From Rhizobiales bacterium 2SD (GTDB lineage: Bacteria; Pseudomonadota; Alphaproteobacteria; Rhizobiales; Beijerinckiaceae), in the NCBI GenBank assembly GCA_005502805.1, contig SCMY01000003.1, positions 434,001-498,000 on the forward strand: a stretch of 64,000 nt of DNA. Direction: 5' to 3'. The first letter of the stretch is position 1; the number at the start of each line of letters is the position of its first letter. Below the pieces are notes generated by a model. It was not told the DNA's origin, ran no database searches, and saw only the letters and a program-made list of their open reading frames with translations. Below are positions 35,111 through 44,238 of the stretch, piece by piece. The translations under genes were made by a program, and so were the position numbers.

Positions 35111-37072
35111 ATGAACCAGGAATTCCTCGATTTCTATAATCGTGAACTGCGGCTCTTCACCGAGCATACGAAAGAGTTCGCCGAGGAGTATCCCGGAATC
35201 GCCGAGCGGCTCGGCGGGTTGGTCGGCGAGCGCATGGACCCGATGGTCGGAGGCCTGCTCGAGGGCGCCGCCTTCCTCGCGGCACGTGTCCAGCTCAAGC
35301 TCAAGCACGAGTTCCCGGAGTTCACCAACAACCTGCTCGAGCAGCTCGTTCCGAATTATCTGGCGCCGACGCCGTCGGCTCTGCTCGCCGGGGTCGCGCC
35401 GGCCTATGGCGACCCGTCCTTGCGCGACGGTGTCGAGGTGCCGCGCGGCTCCTATCTCGACGCGACCTATGTCGAACGCGATCGGCGCGTCGCCTGCCGC
35501 TATCGGCTGGGGGCGACGGTGACTCTCTGGCCGTTCGATGTCGGGGCTGCCGAGTACATTGCCGCGCCTGGCCGGCTGCAGGCGCTCGGACTCCCGGCCG
35601 ATCAGCGGGTGCTCTCCGGGCTGCGCCTTTCGCTGACGCATCGCGTCGCCAGCGACCTGGCCGAGGAGCCGTCGCCGGAAGAGGCGAAGAAGCTGCCGGC
35701 GGCCTGGTTTGCCGGCTGCAAGACACGCGACCTCACCGTGCACCTGCTCGGTAGCGAAGCTGACGCGATTGCGCTCTATGAGCAGATCTTCGCCGATCGT
35801 CTCGGCATCTATTTCCGCTATCTCGACGAGTTCGGCGATCCCGTCGTTCTCTCGGGCGCCGAGTGCGCCGTTGAGCAGATCGGCTTCGACGAGGACGATG
35901 CGCTGCTGCCGGCCGATACCCGGATATTCCGCGGCTTCGACCTGTTGCGCGAGCAATTCTGGTTCCCGCGCAAGTTCCTCGGCTTCAAGCTGACCGGGCT
36001 CGACAAGGTGATGTCGCGGCTGAAGGCGAAGACGGTCGATGTCGTCTTCGTCTTCGACGAGGTCAATACGCGTCTGGCAGCTGCGGTGCAGCGCGAGATG
36101 TTCGCGCTTTATGCCGCACCGGCGGTCAACCTGTTCGAGAAGACAACCGACCGCATCCCGGTTCGCAGGAACGAGCACGAATACCATGTCGTGCCCGATC
36201 GCAGCCGCATGCTCGACTACGAGCCGCACTCGATCCTCGATGTCTACGCGCACTTCACCGGTGGCCGTGACAAGCAGCCGGTCCACCCGCTCTATTCCTC
36301 GCCGGAGGGCGCGTCGCCGACACATGGTCTGCTCTACACGCAAAGGCGACTCCCGCGCCGGCGCTCGGCAGCCGAGCGACGTGAAGGCCGGGCCTCTGAC
36401 TATACCGGCACCGAGATGTTCATCTCGCTCTACGAGCCGGCGACGGTCTCGGATGCCGCGTCCGTGGCGGAGCTGAGCGTCCGGGCGCTCTGTTCGAACC
36501 GCCATCTCACAGAGCATCTGCCGACCGGCATCGGCGGCGCCGATTTCCGTCTGATCGACAATGTCGTGCTCGACGTCACCTGCCTCGCCGGCCCGACGCC
36601 GCCGCGCGAGCCGGTCGTCTCGCAACTGCGGCTTCGTTCCGAGACTGCGAGCACCGGCGTCGTCGCCTGGCGGCTGATCAACCTGCTCAGTCTCAATCAT
36701 CTCGGGCTCGTCCAGCGTGGCGCCGGTCAGAATGCCGAGGCTCTGCGTGAGATGCTCTCGCTCTTCGCCGATCTCGCCGACAGCGCCACCGAGCGCCGTA
36801 TCCGTGGCATCAAGAGCGTCGACAGCCGCCCTGTCGTTCGCCGCTTTCCGCAGCGGGCGGGAACCGGTGCAGCTCGCGGGCTGGAAATCACCGTCCTCTT
36901 CGACGAGAAGGCCTTCGAGGGCAGCGGTGCCTTCCTGCTGGGCGCAATCCTCGATCGCTTCTTTGCCGAATACGCGGCGATGAACCACTTTACCCAGACG
37001 GTGATCCGCACCGTCGAGCGTGGCGAGGTCATGCGCTTTCCGCCGCGCGCGGGCACGAGGCGCATCCTGTGA
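35111..37072 (+). CDS. tssF: Type VI secretion baseplate protein TssF
   Basis: Baseplate wedge subunit (VasA/ImpG family), 653 aa. The N-terminus MNQEFLDFYNRELRLF is the family start. LARVQLKLKHEFPEFTNNLLEQL-type sequence, PNYLAPTPSALL, and the C-terminal LSLNHLGL and FFAEYAAMNHFTQTVI are further markers. It works with TssG and TssE to form the wedge around the VgrG hub. Its stop codon overlaps the first possible codon of tssG. Confidence 0.95.
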   Translation: MNQEFLDFYNRELRLFTEHTKEFAEEYPGIAERLGGLVGERMDPMVGGLLEGAAFLAARVQLKLKHEFPEFTNNLLEQLVPNYLAPTPSALLAGVAPAYGDPSLRDGVEVPRGSYLDATYVERDRRVACRYRLGATVTLWPFDVGAAEYIAAPGRLQALGLPADQRVLSGLRLSLTHRVASDLAEEPSPEEAKKLPAAWFAGCKTRDLTVHLLGSEADAIALYEQIFADRLGIYFRYLDEFGDPVVLSGAECAVEQIGFDEDDALLPADTRIFRGFDLLREQFWFPRKFLGFKLTGLDKVMSRLKAKTVDVVFVFDEVNTRLAAAVQREMFALYAAPAVNLFEKTTDRIPVRRNEHEYHVVPDRSRMLDYEPHSILDVYAHFTGGRDKQPVHPLYSSPEGASPTHGLLYTQRRLPRRRSAAERREGRASDYTGTEMFISLYEPATVSDAASVAELSVRALCSNRHLTEHLPTGIGGADFRLIDNVVLDVTCLAGPTPPREPVVSQLRLRSETASTGVVAWRLINLLSLNHLGLVQRGAGQNAEALREMLSLFADLADSATERRIRGIKSVDSRPVVRRFPQRAGTGAARGLEITVLFDEKAFEGSGAFLLGAILDRFFAEYAAMNHFTQTVIRTVERGEVMRFPPRAGTRRIL

Positions 37073-38154
37073 TGGAGACCGCGCCTTCTCCGCCGCCGGC
37101 GGCTCTCGACGACCTGCGCGTCGAGCCGCCTTTCGTCGAGGCGTTGCGAGCCGAGCCCTGGCGGCATGACTTCTATGCGGTGCTGCGCCGGATCGAGCGC
37201 AGCTTTCCGGAGCGCGAGCGCATCGGCGACGTTGCCGCGCGGCGCGATGAATATGTCGCGCTCGGCGAGCAGGCCTATATGGATTTCCCGGCCTCGACCT
37301 TCGCCGAGGCCGACCGCGATCTGCAGGGGCGCCTGCGGCTCTTCGTCAAATTCCTCGGCCTGCTCGGCCCGCAGGGCGCATTGCCGCTGGCGACGACCGA
37401 GGAGAGCTATCACTGGCAGCTCCTCCGCGACGATGCCTTCCCGCGCTTCCTCGACATTTTCAACAACCGCTTCCTGCAGCTGTTCTATCGTGCCTGGGCC
37501 GATGCCCGGCCGGTCGCGCAGCATGATCGACCGGACAAGGACCGCTTCATAGCCTATGTCGGCAGCGTGGTCGGTTTGGGCTCGAGGCCCTACCAGAGCC
37601 GCGACAGCGTTCCGGATCCTGAGAAATTGGCCCATGCCGGGCTTGCCGGGGCGCAAGCCAAGTCGGCTTCGCGCCTGCGCAGCCTGCTCGCCGGGCTGTT
37701 CGACATCGAAGTCGAGATCGAGCAGTTCGTCGGCATGCGTCTGGTCTTCGATCCGGAGGATCGGACCAGACTAGGCCGTGGCCAATGTGCCCTCGGCAGC
37801 AATGTCCTGGTCGGCGCCAGCGTCTACAGTGTCGAGGACAAGTTCCGGGTCAAGCTCGTCGCCAGCGATCTCGAGCAGTTCAATCGCTTCCTGCCGAATG
37901 GCGACCGCTGCGAGCCTCTCGCCGATGCGGTGTTCTTCTATCTTGGCGAGCAGTTCGAATGGGATGTCGAGCTCGCTCTGCCGGTCGGCAAGGTCAAGCC
38001 GATGCAGCTCGGTCGCTCCGGTGCACTCGGCTGGTCGAGCTGGATTTCGCCGAATTGGGACGTGCCGGACGGTAGCCTGCGTCGCGACGCCCGGTTCCAC
38101 CCTGCCGAACGCATGCGGCTCAAGCGCAGCCAGCAACAGCAGACGAAGCGATAG
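37072..38154 (+). CDS. tssG: Type VI secretion baseplate protein TssG
   Basis: Wedge subunit (VasB/ImpH family) of 360 aa. Features are EPWRHDFYAVLRRIERSFP, DFPASTFAEADRD, FVKFLGLLGPQGALPL, FLDIFNNRFLQLFYRAWADARP (as consecutive blocks) and the late LGRGQCALGSNVLVGASVY. I used the ATG at 37072, whose first base is the last base of the tssF stop codon; a GTG at 37069 is also possible. Ten bases separate it from tssH. Confidence 0.94.
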   Translation: METAPSPPPAALDDLRVEPPFVEALRAEPWRHDFYAVLRRIERSFPERERIGDVAARRDEYVALGEQAYMDFPASTFAEADRDLQGRLRLFVKFLGLLGPQGALPLATTEESYHWQLLRDDAFPRFLDIFNNRFLQLFYRAWADARPVAQHDRPDKDRFIAYVGSVVGLGSRPYQSRDSVPDPEKLAHAGLAGAQAKSASRLRSLLAGLFDIEVEIEQFVGMRLVFDPEDRTRLGRGQCALGSNVLVGASVYSVEDKFRVKLVASDLEQFNRFLPNGDRCEPLADAVFFYLGEQFEWDVELALPVGKVKPMQLGRSGALGWSSWISPNWDVPDGSLRRDARFHPAERMRLKRSQQQQTKR

Positions 38155-38163
38155 GAGGCAGCC

Positions 38164-40863
38164 ATGGCCGATATCAGTCTCGAAGCCGTCACCGGCAAAC
38201 TCAACCGCGTCGGCTATGAGGCCTTCATCCAGGCCCTGCGCCAGGCCAAGGGGGCCGGTAACCGCAATGTCGAGCTGGCGCATTGGCTCGCCCAGATCCT
38301 GCAACGGCGCTCGACCGATATCGGGCTGACCGCCCAGCATTACGGCCTCGACATGGCCCGGCTCGCCACCGACATCGGCGGCGTCATCGAGGGCTTCCGC
38401 AAGAACGAGACGGAGATGCCCGGCGTCGCCAACAACGTCGTCGACGTGCTCGACCGCGGCTGGCACTACGCCACCTTGTTCTTCGGCGAGACCCAGATCA
38501 GGACCGGCCACGTCCTGGTCGCGGCACTGAAATCGCTCGAGCTCAAGCGGGCGCTGACCGGTATCTCCAAGGAGTTCGGCAAGATCCCGGTCGAGGAGCT
38601 CGCTGCCGGCCACGCCAAGATCTGGAAGGACTCCGAAGAAGAGAACCTGCGGCCGATGGATGGCTCGGGCCTGCGTGCTGCCGGTACGCCCGGTGCCGAG
38701 CAGGCCGAGGGCGCCAAGGGCACCACGGCGCTCGACCGCTTCTCGCAGGACCTGACCGAAAAGGCGCGCTCGGGCACGATGGATCCGATCCTCGGCCGCG
38801 ACGACGAAATCCGCCAGGTCATCGACGTGCTGATGCGCCGGCGTCAGAACAATCCGATCCTCACCGGCGAGGCTGGTGTCGGCAAGACCGCGATCGCCGA
38901 GGGCTTCGCCCAGCGTATCGTCGCCGGCGACGTGCCGCCGCCCTTGCGCGGGGTCAAGGTCTGCGCGCTCGACATCGGCCTGATGCAGGCCGGCGCGTCG
39001 ATGAAGGGCGAGTTCGAGCAGCGCCTGCGCTCGGTCATCGACGAGGTCCAGTCCTCGCCGACGCCGGTGATCCTGTTCATCGACGAGGCGCATACGCTGA
39101 TCGGCGCCGGTGGCGCGGCCGGCACCGGTGACGCCGCCAATCTGCTGAAGCCGGCGCTGGCGCGCGGCACGCTGCGCACCATCGCGGCGACGACCTGGTC
39201 TGAATACCGCCAGTATTTCGAAAAGGACCCGGCGCTGACCAGGCGTTTCCAGCCGGTCCAGGTCGACGAGCCGGACGTCGTGCGCTGCTGCACCATGCTG
39301 CGCGGTTTGATCGGACCGATGGAGAAGCATCACAAGGTCCGCATCTCCGATGCTGCCATCGTCGCCGCCGTGCAGCTCTCCTCTCGCTATATCCCGGCGC
39401 GCCAGCTGCCCGACAAGGCGGTGAGCCTGCTTGATACGGCTTGCGCCCGCGTCGCCATCAGCCAGACCGCGACGCCGGCGGCGATCGAGGACGCCCGCGT
39501 CGCCATCGCTGCGCTTGAGAAGGAGAAGGCAGCCCTGATCGCCGACAAGGATCTCGGCGACGCCACCGACGAGCGTCTCGGCAAGATCGACGAGGAGAGC
39601 GCCGCGCTGACGGCGAAGCTCGAGGCGCTGGAAGCGGATTGGGCGTCCGAGCTCGCGCTCGTCGAGGAGATCACGCTGCTGCGCGGCAAGCTCGGCGAGA
39701 AGCCGGCCGCGGAAGCAGCACCCGTCGATGGCAAGGGGCAGGCCGAGGTCGCTCCCGCCGAAGCGCCGGCCGATCCGGAGGCGACTCGCGCCAGCCTCAA
39801 GGAGAAGTTCAACTCGCTCGGCGCGATCGATCCGGCTAACCGGATGATCTACGCCCATGTCGACGAGCAGTCGGTCGCTTCGGTCGTCTCCGACTGGACC
39901 GGCATCCCGGTCGGCCGCATGGTCAAGGACGAGATCGAGACCGTGCTCAACCTCGCCGCGACGCTGAACAAGCGCGTCGTCGGGCAGGGCCACGGCATCG
40001 GCATGATCGCCAAGCGCATCGAGACCAGCCGAGCCAAGCTCGACAATCCGAACAAGCCGATCGGCGTGTTCATGCTGTGCGGCCCCTCCGGCGTCGGCAA
40101 GACCGAGACGGCGCTGGCGCTGGCGGAATCGCTCTATGGCGGCGAGCAGAACGTCATCACCATCAATATGAGCGAGTTCCAGGAGGCGCATACCGTCTCG
40201 ACGCTGAAGGGCGCGCCTCCCGGCTATGTCGGCTATGGCGAAGGCGGCAGGCTGACCGAGGCTGTCAGGCGCAAGCCTTATTCCGTGGTGCTGCTCGACG
40301 AGGTCGAGAAGGCCCATCCGGACGTGCACGAGCTGTTCTTCCAGGTCTTCGACAAAGGCACGATGGAGGACGGCACCGGCCGGCGCATCGACTTCAAGAA
40401 CACGCTGATCATCCTGACCTCGAATGTCGGCACCGACGAGATCATGCGCATGGCCGGCGACGAGGCCAGCCGCCCGGATGCCGAGGAACTCGCGGTGGCG
40501 CTACGGCCGGCGCTCCTCAAGGTCTTCCCCCCGGCGCTGATCGGCCGCCTGGTGACGATCCCCTACTACCCGCTCTCCGGTGAGATGCTGGGCGGCATCG
40601 TCAGGCTGCAGCTCGGACGCATCGGCAAGCGCCTGCGCGATAACCACAACGCCGCCTTCGTCTATGACGACGCGGTCGTCGAGCACATCGTCGCCCAGTG
40701 CAACGACCCGGATTCGGGCGGCCGCATGATCGACAACATCATCACCAACTCGATGCTGCCGGCGTTGTCGCGCAGCATTCTCAACCTGCAGCTGGAAAAG
40801 AAGCCGTTGACCGAGGCGAAAGTGACGGTCGAGGACGGCTCCTTCCATTATGCCTGCAGTTGA
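38164..40863 (+). CDS. tssH: Type VI secretion sheath-disassembly ATPase TssH (ClpV)
   Basis: Hexameric AAA+ protein of 899 aa that extracts contracted TssB/TssC for reuse. An N-terminal ClpN-like domain covers about residues 1-150 (LNRVGYEAFIQALRQAKG; RNVELAHWLAQIL). AAA1 has Walker A GEAGVGKTAIAEG and Walker B VILFIDEAHTLIG. A coiled-coil middle domain spans about 410-540. AAA2 has Walker A GPSGVGKTETALALAE and the block SVVLLDEVEKAHPDVHELFFQVF as consecutive parts. Together these distinguish ClpV from ClpB by its N-domain and context. It ends the plus-strand T6SS arm. Confidence 0.95.
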   Translation: MADISLEAVTGKLNRVGYEAFIQALRQAKGAGNRNVELAHWLAQILQRRSTDIGLTAQHYGLDMARLATDIGGVIEGFRKNETEMPGVANNVVDVLDRGWHYATLFFGETQIRTGHVLVAALKSLELKRALTGISKEFGKIPVEELAAGHAKIWKDSEEENLRPMDGSGLRAAGTPGAEQAEGAKGTTALDRFSQDLTEKARSGTMDPILGRDDEIRQVIDVLMRRRQNNPILTGEAGVGKTAIAEGFAQRIVAGDVPPPLRGVKVCALDIGLMQAGASMKGEFEQRLRSVIDEVQSSPTPVILFIDEAHTLIGAGGAAGTGDAANLLKPALARGTLRTIAATTWSEYRQYFEKDPALTRRFQPVQVDEPDVVRCCTMLRGLIGPMEKHHKVRISDAAIVAAVQLSSRYIPARQLPDKAVSLLDTACARVAISQTATPAAIEDARVAIAALEKEKAALIADKDLGDATDERLGKIDEESAALTAKLEALEADWASELALVEEITLLRGKLGEKPAAEAAPVDGKGQAEVAPAEAPADPEATRASLKEKFNSLGAIDPANRMIYAHVDEQSVASVVSDWTGIPVGRMVKDEIETVLNLAATLNKRVVGQGHGIGMIAKRIETSRAKLDNPNKPIGVFMLCGPSGVGKTETALALAESLYGGEQNVITINMSEFQEAHTVSTLKGAPPGYVGYGEGGRLTEAVRRKPYSVVLLDEVEKAHPDVHELFFQVFDKGTMEDGTGRRIDFKNTLIILTSNVGTDEIMRMAGDEASRPDAEELAVALRPALLKVFPPALIGRLVTIPYYPLSGEMLGGIVRLQLGRIGKRLRDNHNAAFVYDDAVVEHIVAQCNDPDSGGRMIDNIITNSMLPALSRSILNLQLEKKPLTEAKVTVEDGSFHYACS

Positions 40864-40951
40864 CGGAGATGGCGGACGTTGGTTGGCGATATCGCCGCCG
40901 ATCCCGGGTTGAGATATACTTGAGTGGCGGGATCGGAGCGGGAACAGACAG

Positions 40952-42277
40952 GTGCAACCGGTTCGCCTGAAGCGACGGCCTGACGAGGCTGCCAGCACGA
41001 CTGCTCTTCAGCCGGAGAGCGGCACGACCCTGCGTCCACGCAGCCGCAGTGGGCGCTCCGGCGGCGGGCGCGGTGGGCTGCTGCCCTGGTTGCTGGCGGT
41101 ACTGGCGATCACCTGCGCAGCCGTCACCGGTTACCTGCTCTACGAGGAGAAGGGGCGCGTCGCCGCGCTGCAGCAGGAACAGGAGATCCTGCAGAGCAGC
41201 TATGACGAGAAGCTGAAGGCGTTGCAGCGCCGCCTTGTCAGCGCCATCGTCGCCTCCGGCAGTTCGCCGGGCCTGCCGGCGCAGCCCGGCCAGCCCGCGG
41301 CAGCAGGCAGAGCGGGGGACCAGCTCGCCGATTTGATCACTCGTCAGATCGAACTCGAGGCTCGCCAGGCCCTGCTCGGTGCGCTCACCGGCCAGGCCGT
41401 GGGGCCGATCTTGCCGCAGGGCGGGGCCCAGGCGCCGGGCGGCAACAGATTCGCCGACGGGCAGAACGTGCTCGATCGCGTCAACCCCGCTGTGCTGGCG
41501 CAGCAGCGCCGACAGGTCGCCGCGGCGGTCAAGGCAGCTGAGACCATGTCGCTCGACCAGCGCATCGCCGTGCTCGGCCAATCGCTCGACCGGGTGCAGA
41601 ACGGTCAGAACCAGCAGCTTCCGGCGCTCGGCCGCCAGCTCGTCGGCCGCGTGCAGGAGGTGAAGACGGCGTTGTCGGAGGTTGGGCTCGACCCGGCCAA
41701 GGTCAAGCTGCCGCCGGGCCGACCCGGCATGGGCGGGCCGCTGGTGCCGATGAGCGTGGCGCTGAAGCCCGGCACCTTCGAGCATGCGCTGATGCAGCTC
41801 GGCGAGGCGCGAGCGGTCTTCGGCCGCTGGCGCGATCTTGCGGCGATCATGCCGTTCCAGCGCCCGCTCGAAGGGGACGACAGCACGACCAGCAATTTCG
41901 GCCCGCGCTCCGACCCGTTCACCGGCGCCACGGCGATGCATGCCGGCATGGATTTCCGCGGCGAGACCGGCACGCCCGTGCGCGCGCCTGGAGCTGGAAA
42001 GGTGCTGCGTGCCGAGGTCGCCGGCGGCTATGGCAATCTGGTCGAGCTCGACCATGGCAACGGCATCACCACGCGCTACGGCCACCTCTCGGCCTTCGAC
42101 GTCAAGGAAGGGCAGCTCGTCGCCGCCGGGCAGATCATCGGCCGCGTCGGCTCGACTGGCCGCTCGACCGGCCCGCATCTGCACTACGAGACGCGGTTGT
42201 CGGACGAGGCGCGAAACCCGCTGAAATTCATCCAGATCGGCGACAAGATGGCCGTCGGACCGAGCGGGCTGCGTTGA
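40952..42277 (+). CDS. Membrane-anchored M23 family peptidoglycan peptidase
   Basis: 441 aa. A basic cytoplasmic N-terminus is followed by one membrane segment (about residues 45-65), a coiled coil (about 70-105), a helical Gln-rich linker and a C-terminal lysostaphin-type M23 domain (about 305-425). The zinc ligands are visible as HAGMDFRG (HxxxD) and HLHYE (HxH); YGNLVELDHGNGITTRYGHL lies between them. M23 enzymes cut peptide cross-links in murein or, if degenerate, activate amidases. Here the ligands appear intact. GTG start; no strong ribosome site. It begins 88 bp after tssH on the same strand, but a T6SS role is not established. Confidence 0.88.
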   Translation: MQPVRLKRRPDEAASTTALQPESGTTLRPRSRSGRSGGGRGGLLPWLLAVLAITCAAVTGYLLYEEKGRVAALQQEQEILQSSYDEKLKALQRRLVSAIVASGSSPGLPAQPGQPAAAGRAGDQLADLITRQIELEARQALLGALTGQAVGPILPQGGAQAPGGNRFADGQNVLDRVNPAVLAQQRRQVAAAVKAAETMSLDQRIAVLGQSLDRVQNGQNQQLPALGRQLVGRVQEVKTALSEVGLDPAKVKLPPGRPGMGGPLVPMSVALKPGTFEHALMQLGEARAVFGRWRDLAAIMPFQRPLEGDDSTTSNFGPRSDPFTGATAMHAGMDFRGETGTPVRAPGAGKVLRAEVAGGYGNLVELDHGNGITTRYGHLSAFDVKEGQLVAAGQIIGRVGSTGRSTGPHLHYETRLSDEARNPLKFIQIGDKMAVGPSGLR

Positions 42278-42301
42278 TCAGAGTTATTGCCTTTCAAGGT
42301 G

Positions 42302-43189
42302 CTAGCTGGAATTCCTGAAGAAGGACACAAGCCGCTCGGCTAGCTGATCGGGGCACTCTTCCGGCACGTAGTGGCCGCAGTTCGGCACGATCCATCCTTC
42401 CGGGTTCGTGGCCACCCGCTCCATGGTCGAAAGGGATGCAGCGCGATAGCCATGCTCGGCCCCGATCGCGAGGACCGGAAGAGAGAGCTTCCGGCGCCCC
42501 AGCGCAAGATTGTCCTGAAGATCGTGCGACAACAGGGTTCGATAATACGCGAACATGCTTCTCAGGCCGCCGGGCGCCGCCGCCGCTGCTGCATAAACTG
42601 CAATGTCGGCTTCGAGAATTGCCGTGCGGTCCCATAGTCCGACCTTGTCACGATGGAACATGTGACGGATGAACATGTGCTCGCGGCCAGCGACCAGGGC
42701 TTCGGCAATGTCGCCGGCGGCGTTGAAGCCGAAATGCCAGCTCCCACCTTGCGCGACATTCATGGCGTTCTCCTGGCCGAAGCCCGGCAAGCCCGATTCG
42801 ATGAAAACCAGGCCTTTCGCCCGCTCCGGCCATTGCGCGACGAAAGGGTAGGCGACCTGCCCGCCCATATCGTGGCCAACCACCCAGCACGACTGGATGG
42901 CGAGGCTGTCGAGCAATTCGTGCAGGTCGCGTGCGACGGTCTTCTTGTCGTAACCATCCGGCGGCTTCGAGCTGTGGCCGAAGCCACGCAGATCCACCGC
43001 GATCGCCCGGTATCCCGCCCTTGCGAGCAGCGGCGCAACGTGCCGCCAAGCATAGGATGTCTGCGGCCAGCCGTGCAGGAGCAGGATCGCCTCGGCATCC
43101 TGGGAACCGGATTCCGTCAGATGAAGCCGGAGCCCATTGGGCAGAAATGCCGCAGCATGACGGACCTCGTTCCGATCATCAGCACTCAT
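42302..43189 (-). CDS. Alpha/beta hydrolase (epoxide hydrolase / haloacid dehalogenase-like group)
   Basis: 295 aa. The oxyanion motif is LLLHGWPQTSYAW, and the nucleophile elbow is VVGHDMGGQVAY, so the nucleophile is aspartate rather than serine. That places it with epoxide hydrolases and fluoroacetate or haloalkane dehalogenases. The catalytic histidine is in NCGHYVPEE. The cap domain (about residues 135-220) contains two tyrosines near AYYRTLL. I chose the ATG at 43189 because GAGAG precedes it; a GTG six codons upstream is possible. The substrate is unknown. Confidence 0.82.
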   Translation of the reverse strand: MSADDRNEVRHAAAFLPNGLRLHLTESGSQDAEAILLLHGWPQTSYAWRHVAPLLARAGYRAIAVDLRGFGHSSKPPDGYDKKTVARDLHELLDSLAIQSCWVVGHDMGGQVAYPFVAQWPERAKGLVFIESGLPGFGQENAMNVAQGGSWHFGFNAAGDIAEALVAGREHMFIRHMFHRDKVGLWDRTAILEADIAVYAAAAAAPGGLRSMFAYYRTLLSHDLQDNLALGRRKLSLPVLAIGAEHGYRAASLSTMERVATNPEGWIVPNCGHYVPEECPDQLAERLVSFFRNSS

Positions 43190-43278
43190 CGACGCTCTCG
43201 CTTCCACTCATGCGTCGATAGCGCTCCGACGAGAGCGGCGGCAAGTGGCGGGCCAGGTCTTCCGATCTCGCTCCGACG

Positions 43279-43665
43279 TCAGGCCGCGCTTGGATCGACT
43301 TCCCGCCAGGCGCTTCCGGTATCGTAGAAGAAGCGCTCCTCGGCGATGCGGTCTCCCTGCCAGCGCTGAAAGGCGAGCTCTTCGAGGCGGCGCGTCACGC
43401 CTGTCTTGTCGGTGGCGTCGAAGATCCAGCGGACGACGACATGGTCGCCGTCGATCAGAACGGCAACTGGCGGATGCGTGTGCATCTTCTCGAGCCGTTC
43501 CAGCGCCCGCGTCTCATGCGCCATCAGTGCCTCGCGGCCGCGGCGCGGCTCGTTGGCGTTCTCCTGCATCGTCGCATCATCGGTGTAGAAATCGCGGATC
43601 GCGCCGACATGATCGCCGCTGACCACAGCGGCGACGAAGGCTTCAACTCTGGCGCGCTCAGGCAT
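43279..43665 (-). CDS. SnoaL-like (NTF2 fold) protein
   Basis: 128-aa cytosolic protein. The order of elements is helix ARVEAFVAAVVSGDHVGAIRDFY, then TDDATMQENANEPRRGREALMAH, then strands VAVLIDGDHVVVRWIFDATD and LEELAFQRWQGDRIAEERFFYD, here cited as their parts. This is the SnoaL_2 arrangement, close to ketosteroid isomerase-like proteins. ATG at 43665 with GGAGA 5 nt upstream; two earlier in-frame ATGs are less well placed. No partner gene points to a substrate. Confidence 0.8.
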   Translation of the reverse strand: MPERARVEAFVAAVVSGDHVGAIRDFYTDDATMQENANEPRRGREALMAHETRALERLEKMHTHPPVAVLIDGDHVVVRWIFDATDKTGVTRRLEELAFQRWQGDRIAEERFFYDTGSAWREVDPSAA

Positions 43666-43731
43666 ATGCGTCTCCATCTCGTAAGCCGAGATGGAGGAGA
43701 GTAGCTGCGCTCTCAACCCTGCGTGTCAGCA

Positions 43732-43923
43732 TCAAGTCGAACGTTTGGGCGCGCCGGGCTTGATCGGAATCTGCGGTGCGACCGGGTCGCTCGCGGGAAA
43801 GGTATCCTCGAGTGCCTTGTCCAGTTCGTTCTCTCCCTTGCCGCCCGACTTCTTTGCGTCCTTACGCTGCTCGCGCTGCTCCTTGCGCAAGCTCTCGACC
43901 GCCTGGTTCGCGGAATTCGCCAT
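43732..43923 (-). CDS. Small conserved hypothetical protein with TFPASDP motif
   Basis: 63 aa from the ATG at 43923. A highly charged helix (VESLRKEQREQRKDAKK) is followed by ENELDKALEDTFPASDPVAPQ. The ALEDTFPASDPV motif recurs, from memory, in short uncharacterised proteins of alphaproteobacteria, which argues that the frame is real. No function is known. It is soluble and probably disordered apart from the helix. Confidence 0.7.
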   Translation of the reverse strand: MANSANQAVESLRKEQREQRKDAKKSGGKGENELDKALEDTFPASDPVAPQIPIKPGAPKRST

Positions 43924-44238
43924 GGCATTCCCCCGTTGCGTCGCAGGGCCAGCCTGCATGTCCGCTCAACGCAGGTGCCCGAGCGAAAGTTCCTATCGCA
44001 GCGGCTCTGACGCGCCGGTCAAGACGATGTGGCGCGCGCACAGAAGGAAGGATCTTCTCTCTCGTCCGCGAAATAAGAAATTTCACGCTACTAGATGTAA
44101 ATTGATTGATCAGCTTTCCAGTTATATGTGGATTGTTCGATTTACAGAACACTCCGCTGACCGATGATATGGCAGGTGGCGGCAGGCGAGGGCGGCGTTG
44201 AGCTGCGCGCGTCGGCCACGCCTGCGCAGAGCAAGCAC
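43924..44238. other. Promoter region of the cysH operon, AT-rich
   Basis: The 315-bp gap is unusually AT-rich at 44085-44160. It holds an inverted repeat TGTTC-N8-GAACA (44134-44151) and a possible but poorly spaced TTGATT/TATATG pair near 44104-44126. The sequence fits a regulated promoter for sulfate assimilation (for example under a LysR-type CysB-like factor), but I cannot assign the site. I recognise no SAM riboswitch. Confidence 0.4.

Noticed and set aside
33548..36988. Very long minus-strand open frame opposite tssC-tssF (over 1,100 codons)
   Set aside because: It is antisense to four clear T6SS genes, has low-complexity Arg/Glu/Asp-rich content and no domain. Such frames arise from codon bias in GC-rich DNA.
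37771..40329. Minus-strand open frame of about 850 codons opposite tssG-tssH
   Set aside because: Mirror frame of ClpV; Asp/Arg/Leu-rich without structure or homologous blocks.
44134..44151. LexA/SOS box in TGTTC-N8-GAACA
   Set aside because: Alphaproteobacterial SOS boxes are direct GTTC-N7-GTTC repeats; this is an inverted repeat with different spacing.
43924..44238. SAM or other sulfur-related riboswitch upstream of cysH
   Set aside because: The AT-rich stretch shows no conserved riboswitch core or stable multi-stem structure that I can recognise.
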